A stretch of 64,000 nt of DNA from Burkholderia sp. USMB20 (lineage in GTDB: Bacteria; Pseudomonadota; Gammaproteobacteria; Burkholderiales; Burkholderiaceae): assembly GCF_000949135.2 (NCBI RefSeq), contig NZ_JTAN02000005.1, positions 62,001-126,000 of the forward strand. The letters are read 5' to 3'. A program made the position numbers and the translations under genes. Below the pieces are notes generated by a model. The model was given only the letters and a program-made list of their open reading frames with translations. It did not search any database and had not been told where the DNA came from. Shown here piece after piece: positions 59,864-64,000 of this stretch (position 1 is the first letter of the stretch; every line of letters begins with the position of its first letter).

Positions 59864-61024
59864 ATGAACGTCACCCGCTCGCCCGGCCGCACGACGCTGC
59901 CCCGCACCGCCGCCTCGCACGTAGTGCGCCGCGCGCTGCGCGCCGCTTGCGCCGCCGTCACCGCCACCGTCACCGCCACCGTTACCGTTGCCGTTGCCGT
60001 CGCCGCCCTGGCTGCGCTCGCGCCGCACGCCGCGCTCGCCGCCCCCGCCGATCCGCTTCCCGCATACGGCGCCGACCTGCAGCGCACGTCGGTGTCGGGG
60101 CTGTCGTCCGGCGGCTTCATGGCCGCGCAGTTCGACGTCGCGTTCTCGAGCCGGCTGATCGGCGCGGGCATCGTCGCGGGCGGGCCGTTCTATTGCGCGG
60201 GCGTGAACGCGCTGATCCCGCCGGCGGTGGCCGCGACCACGCTGTGCATGCAGCCGATCGGCCCTGCGCCATCCGCGACCGACGCATGGCGCGCCGCGCG
60301 CACGTTCGCGCAGCGCGGCGAGATCGACGATCCGGCCAACCTGCACGGCCAACGCATCTATGTGTTCAGCGGGGCAAAGGATACGGTGGTGTTCACGCGC
60401 GTCGTCGACCAGACCGCGCGCTTCTACACGCTCGCGCAGGTTCCGGCCGCGAACCTTCAGTATCGCCAATCGCCGGACGCCGGGCATGCGTTCATCACGA
60501 ACCGCCCCGAGGACAACGCGTGCAGTGCGAACGCGAGCCCGTATATCGACAACTGCGGCTTCCAGCAGGCGCACGACATCGTGCGCTGGATCTACGGCAC
60601 GCCCGACAAGCCGCTCAACGCGCCCGCCGCGCAGGCTGGCGGCAAGCTGCTGGCGTTCGACCAGCGCGCGTTCGATCCGCAGCGCCGCGCGTCGCTCGGC
60701 GATACGGGCTACGCGTACGTGCCGGCCGATTGCGAACGCGTGACCTGCGCGGTCCACGTGGTGTTCCATGGTTGCGTGCAGAACGTCGCGACCGTCGGCG
60801 AGCGGATGATTCGCGGCGTCGGCTACAACGAGATCGCCGATACGAACCGGCTGATCGTGCTGTATCCGCAGGTCGAGAAATCGGCCGTCAATCCGCTCGG
60901 CTGCTGGGATTTCTGGGGTTATACGAGCACCGATCCGCTCCAACCCGGCTTCTACCGCCGCGACGCGCCGCAGATGGCCGCCGTGATGCAGATGGTGCAG
61001 CGCCTCGGCGCCGCGCGTCGGTAA
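59864..61024 (+). CDS. secreted PHB-depolymerase-like esterase
   Basis: 386 residues from ATG 59864 (AGGAG upstream). Long signal region ending AALAA near 60, then an alpha/beta hydrolase with the lipase box GLSSG (Ser81), YVFSGAKDTVVF and DAGHAF for the Asp and His positions. Several Cys (about ten) suggest disulfides. This pattern is that of extracellular poly(3-hydroxybutyrate) depolymerase-like proteins. A phasin-like gene follows. Confidence 0.82.
   Translation: MNVTRSPGRTTLPRTAASHVVRRALRAACAAVTATVTATVTVAVAVAALAALAPHAALAAPADPLPAYGADLQRTSVSGLSSGGFMAAQFDVAFSSRLIGAGIVAGGPFYCAGVNALIPPAVAATTLCMQPIGPAPSATDAWRAARTFAQRGEIDDPANLHGQRIYVFSGAKDTVVFTRVVDQTARFYTLAQVPAANLQYRQSPDAGHAFITNRPEDNACSANASPYIDNCGFQQAHDIVRWIYGTPDKPLNAPAAQAGGKLLAFDQRAFDPQRRASLGDTGYAYVPADCERVTCAVHVVFHGCVQNVATVGERMIRGVGYNEIADTNRLIVLYPQVEKSAVNPLGCWDFWGYTSTDPLQPGFYRRDAPQMAAVMQMVQRLGAARR
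59954..60007 (+). repeat. hexamer-repeat stretch inside the esterase signal region
   Basis: Repeated CACCGT/CACCGC-type hexamers encode alternating Thr-Val and Ala-Val (TVTATVTATVTVAVAVA). Copy number may vary by slippage and alter the length of the signal sequence. Confidence 0.6.
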
Positions 61025-61079
61025 TCCGCGTAGCGGCTGCCGTCGCGCCGTCATCGCTCCTTCTTCAAGAGGAATCGCC

Positions 61080-61622
61080 ATGTTCTCCACGTTCATCGCC
61101 CAATGGGAACGCGCGCACGCCGACGCGCTCCAGCTGTTCGGCAAGCTCGCCGCGCAGACGACCGGCACCGGCGGCACGTCCGCCAGCCCCGCGTGGCGCG
61201 CGTTCGCGCACACCGCGCTGCTCGCCGGCCATCGCTACACGGATGCATGCCAGGCCGCGACCGACGCATTGTGGCGCGGCCAGCTCGAACGGTTCGGGCT
61301 CGGCAGTTCGGCCGCCGCGGTCAAGGAGCTGGCGGCCCTGAACGCGGATCTCGCGACGCGCTTCACGCAGAGCCACCTCCAGCACGCGGGCGCGATGGCC
61401 GACGCGGCCGCGCAATACCTCGACGATCTCGGCCGCACGCGCGGCCCGGCCGATGCCGCGATGGCGCTCGGGCGCTTCGCCGGCGACCTGCAGGCGCAGG
61501 CGCGTGCGCATGCGCTGCACGTCGCGTCGCTCGCGAACGGCGTCGCGCCCGCGCTCGCGCAGTGGGCCGACCGCACGCTGCGCGACGAACGCGGCACGCC
61601 GGATGAGGAGCAAGCATCATGA
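61080..61622 (+). CDS. phasin-like protein
   Basis: 180 residues, almost wholly helical, Ala-rich and without cysteine, with repeated amphipathic segments (QWERAHADALQLFGKLAAQT, ATDALWRGQLERFG, TQSHLQHAGAMADAAAQYLDDL). Composition and length fit phasins that coat polyester granules, as does the depolymerase-like gene just upstream. No single diagnostic motif. The stop overlaps the next start (ATGA). Confidence 0.55.
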   Translation: MFSTFIAQWERAHADALQLFGKLAAQTTGTGGTSASPAWRAFAHTALLAGHRYTDACQAATDALWRGQLERFGLGSSAAAVKELAALNADLATRFTQSHLQHAGAMADAAAQYLDDLGRTRGPADAAMALGRFAGDLQAQARAHALHVASLANGVAPALAQWADRTLRDERGTPDEEQAS

Positions 61623-62239
61623 ACATCAAGCTCCGCTTCGTGAACCGCTCGAACGACTGCGGCAACAGCGAGGTCGTGCTGTTCCAGCGCGACGTGATCC
61701 CCGATCTGGATACGTTCGCGATCGCGTGGAAGGTGATCCGTTATTGCGGACGCGACTGCTTCCATCCGTTCGACTACTCGACCGACATCGACGTCGCGCT
61801 CGGCGACGAGCACGGCAACTTCTCGCCGCGCGTCACGGCGCCCGCCGGCGTGCGCTTCGTGATCGACGCGCAGCCGACCGGACGCGGTCGGCTCGTGCCC
61901 GACCCGGCCGACGCGCCGGGCGGCGACATCGAAATCGTCAATCGGCTGCGGCGCGGCGCCGTGAACGTCAACGCGTTCAGCGCGGGCCGGCTGATCGCGG
62001 TGAAGGAAGCGGTCGCGCCCGGGCAGAAGGCGGTGTTCCGCTTCACGCCGACGCTGTGGATCGGCGTGGCGTCGCAGGTACAGGAAAGCCGCGCACTGCA
62101 CGCGGCGGTGATGTCGAGCGCGAACACGATGCTGCCGCTGGCGGGCGTCGCCGCGGCCGACATCGTGATGACGGGCGGCGGCACCGGCACCGACGCGCAG
62201 CCGTTCGCGTTCGCGCTCGAACACATCGTGCGCGCGTAG
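61619..62239 (+). CDS. first of three tandem paralogues, beta-rich protein of unknown function
   Basis: 206 residues. Shares with the next two genes a common plan: N-terminal LRFVNRSNDCGNSEVVLFQRDV, the invariant AIAWKVI and HPF, a middle GN-containing strand, PGQKAVFRFTPTLWIGVASQ and a C-terminal ADIVMTGGG with a final hydrophobic strand. Predominantly beta-structure, no signal peptide or cysteine pattern for secretion. This copy is the most divergent of the three. Confidence 0.75.
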   Translation: MNIKLRFVNRSNDCGNSEVVLFQRDVIPDLDTFAIAWKVIRYCGRDCFHPFDYSTDIDVALGDEHGNFSPRVTAPAGVRFVIDAQPTGRGRLVPDPADAPGGDIEIVNRLRRGAVNVNAFSAGRLIAVKEAVAPGQKAVFRFTPTLWIGVASQVQESRALHAAVMSSANTMLPLAGVAAADIVMTGGGTGTDAQPFAFALEHIVRA

Positions 62240-62350
62240 TGCCGCCCGACACGGCTTGAACCGGCTTGACGGCACGGCTTCGCGGCCGGGCCGGCGGGAA
62301 AGGTGTGCGGCAGACCGACTGCCGTTTTTTCAAACTCAAGGAGCAACGAC

Positions 62351-62968
62351 GTGGATATCCAACTGAACCTGATCAACCGCTCGAACGACGCCAACAACTC
62401 GAGCGTCGTGATTTTCCAGAAGAACGTGGCGACCGACTTCGACGAACTCGCGATCGCGTGGAAGGTGATCCGCAATTGCGGCCAGGGCGACAACCATCCG
62501 TTCAAGTTCCCGATGACGATGAGCGTGAGCGCGAGCGACAGCTGGGGCAACTACATGCCGCAGCAGGTCGCGGCGAACGGCCAGGTGTTCCAGGTCGTGC
62601 GCTCCAGCTCGGGCGACGTGCTGCAGCTCGGCGGCGACCCGGGCGCGAGCTCCGAGGTGCAGGTGCGCAACGACCTGCCGGCCGGTGCGATCAACGCGAC
62701 GATCTACAAGGACGGCAACGCGCTCGCGCGCAAGACCTCCGTCGCGCCGGGCCAGAAGGCGGTGTTCCAGTTCAAGCCGACGATCTGGATCGGCGTCGCG
62801 TCGCAGATCGAACAGGGCGCGCTGATGAATTCCGCGGTGATCTCCGACATCAACACGGAACTGTCGCTGCTCGGCATCGCGAGCGCCGACATCGTGATGA
62901 CCGGCGGCGGCCCCGGCCCGCGCTCGACGCCGTTCACGTTCCGGCTGGAAAACGTGGTGATGGCGTAA
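62351..62968 (+). CDS. second of three tandem paralogues
   Basis: 205 residues from GTG 62351 (AAGGAG upstream). Same family: LNLINRSNDANNSSVVIFQKNV, FDELAIAWKVI, NYMPQQV, PGQKAVFQFKPTIWIGVASQIEQGALMNSAVIS and ADIVMTGGG. About twice as similar to the third copy as to the first. Confidence 0.75.
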   Translation: MDIQLNLINRSNDANNSSVVIFQKNVATDFDELAIAWKVIRNCGQGDNHPFKFPMTMSVSASDSWGNYMPQQVAANGQVFQVVRSSSGDVLQLGGDPGASSEVQVRNDLPAGAINATIYKDGNALARKTSVAPGQKAVFQFKPTIWIGVASQIEQGALMNSAVISDINTELSLLGIASADIVMTGGGPGPRSTPFTFRLENVVMA

Positions 62969-63038
62969 CGGTCCGTGCGCCGGCGATGCACGGCCGGCGC
63001 CCGTTCAATCAGTTATCCGAATCGAATCAAGGTGACTC

Positions 63039-63656
63039 ATGGACATCAATCTCAACTTCGTCAACCTGTCGAACGACGTCAACAACAGCCAGATCGTGAT
63101 CTTCCAGAAGAACGTGTCGACGGACTTCGACGAGCTCGCGATCGCGTGGAAGGTCATCACCAACTGCGGACGCGGCGACAACCATCCGTTCGTGTTCCCG
63201 TTGTTGACGACCGTCTCCGCGAGCGATGCCGACGGCAACTACATGCCGCAAAAGCGCGCGGACAACGGACAGGTCTTCAACGTGTCGCGCTCGACGTCGG
63301 GCAACGTGCTCGCGCTCGCCGGCCCCGCCCCGACGTCGCGCGAGATCCAGCTGCGCAACGACCTGAGCCAGGGAGCGATCACCGCGTCGGTCTTCAAGGA
63401 CAACCGGCTGCTCGCGCACAAGACGGGGATCGTGCCGGGCCAGAAGGCCGTGTTCGAGTTCAAGCCGACGCTGTGGATCGGCACCGCGTCGCAGATCGAA
63501 CAGGGCGCGGTGATGAATTCGGCCGTGCTGTCCGACATCAACACCGAACTGTCGCTGCTCGGCATCAAGAGCGCCGACATCGTGATGACGGGCGGCGGTG
63601 GCGGCACGACCGCGACCGCGTACCAGTTCCGGCTCGCGAACGTGGTGATGGGGTAA
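63039..63656 (+). CDS. third of three tandem paralogues
   Basis: 205 residues from ATG 63039 (AAGGTG upstream). LNFVNLSNDVNNSQIVIFQKNV, DELAIAWKVI, GNYMPQKRADNGQVF, PGQKAVFEFKPTLWIGTASQIEQGAVMNSAVLS and ADIVMTGGG. Spacing between copies is about 110 and 70 bp; each has its own ribosome binding site, so all may be strongly expressed. Confidence 0.75.
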   Translation: MDINLNFVNLSNDVNNSQIVIFQKNVSTDFDELAIAWKVITNCGRGDNHPFVFPLLTTVSASDADGNYMPQKRADNGQVFNVSRSTSGNVLALAGPAPTSREIQLRNDLSQGAITASVFKDNRLLAHKTGIVPGQKAVFEFKPTLWIGTASQIEQGAVMNSAVLSDINTELSLLGIKSADIVMTGGGGGTTATAYQFRLANVVMG

Positions 63657-63723
63657 ACGGCGCACGCGCGACGGCGCACGGGCGGCACCCGTCACGTCGT
63701 CGCGCGACCGCTCCGCGCGTGAA

Positions 63724-64000
63724 TCAGCCCGCGCGCCGCACCAGCGCCATCTTCGAGAAATACTTCGCCCCGGCCACGCAGCAGACGACCACGACCGTCA
63801 CGACGAGCATCGACGGCGGCACCGTCTCGTGCAGCAGCCCGGCCGCGAGCAGGAAACCGAAGAACGGCTGCAGCAGCTGCAACTGGCCGACGCCCGCGAT
63901 CCCGCCGAGCGCGAGGCCGCGATACCAGAACACGAAGCCGATCAGCATGCTGAACAGCGACACGTACGCGAGCCCCCACAGCGCGGCGGCGTCGACGCCG
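63724..64000 (-). CDS. EamA/DMT-family transporter, C-terminal part (5' end outside window)
   Basis: At least 92 residues: WGLAYVSLFSMLIGFVFWYRGLALGG, GQLQLLQPFFGFLLAAGLLHE, and a final helix LVVTVVVVCCVAGAKYF. The last EamA repeat of a drug/metabolite transporter. Converges with the third paralogue gene and is probably not part of that locus. Confidence 0.85.
   Translation of the reverse strand, partial: GVDAAALWGLAYVSLFSMLIGFVFWYRGLALGGIAGVGQLQLLQPFFGFLLAAGLLHETVPPSMLVVTVVVVCCVAGAKYFSKMALVRRAG

Noticed and set aside
1-64000. CRISPR arrays, tRNA or rRNA genes, insertion sequences
   Set aside because: No regularly spaced repeats of CRISPR type, no cloverleaf-like segment, no transposase or inverted terminal repeats seen.

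Overview
The window is GC-rich DNA with strong third-position GC bias and the gene content of a Burkholderia secondary replicon, most likely from the cepacia complex (inferred from gene content and codon use, not from a database match). No rRNA, tRNA, CRISPR array, insertion sequence or integrase is visible.

Layout. (1) 1-4846, minus strand: a VpsR-like sigma-54 activator cut by the window edge, downstream of four small secreted low-complexity proteins, then a 1.9 kb AT-rich gap. (2) 6758-10539: an AraC regulator divergent from a two-subunit molybdenum hydroxylase (iorAB type). (3) 10647-12684: a class II Fic protein behind an array of 12-bp repeats, and a lone winged-helix regulator. (4) 13343-31256: a type III secretion system. 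sctQ, sctR and a lytic transglycosylase lie on the plus strand. An asparagine-synthetase-like gene separates them from a minus-strand operon sctV-S-C-D-(F)-I-J-K-L-N-O-T-U. I, J, K, L, N, O, T and U keep the rhizobial-type order. Two LuxR-type regulators diverge just upstream (31495-33514). No sctP, sctW or translocator gene is seen, and SctU lacks the NPTH autocleavage motif. (5) 33602-52659: housekeeping and metabolic genes: an NRAMP-family transporter with non-canonical metal-site residues and short cysteine-containing ORFs upstream, OprB porin, trehalase, MFS transporter, a YcaQ-type DNA glycosylase, a PhaC-like hydrolase, an orphan ATP synthase gamma-epsilon pair, small conserved genes, and lysR-lysA. 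A candidate small RNA lies at 42008-42184.

(6) 53012-63656 is the most unusual region. Its genes are a ribosome-inactivating-protein-like N-glycosidase, a protein with the catalytic signature of the RNase Sa/barnase family, a nitrilase-superfamily protein, a membrane protein, a LuxR regulator without a phosphorylatable receiver, two DUF2589 proteins, a T4-type lysozyme without signal peptide, a secreted PHB-depolymerase-like esterase, a phasin-like protein and three tandem paralogues of unknown beta-rich proteins. Short spacings, overlaps and operator-like palindromes suggest a co-regulated toxin or inclusion locus in which cell-wall lysis could release cytoplasmic toxins. That is an inference. 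The window ends inside an EamA-type transporter.
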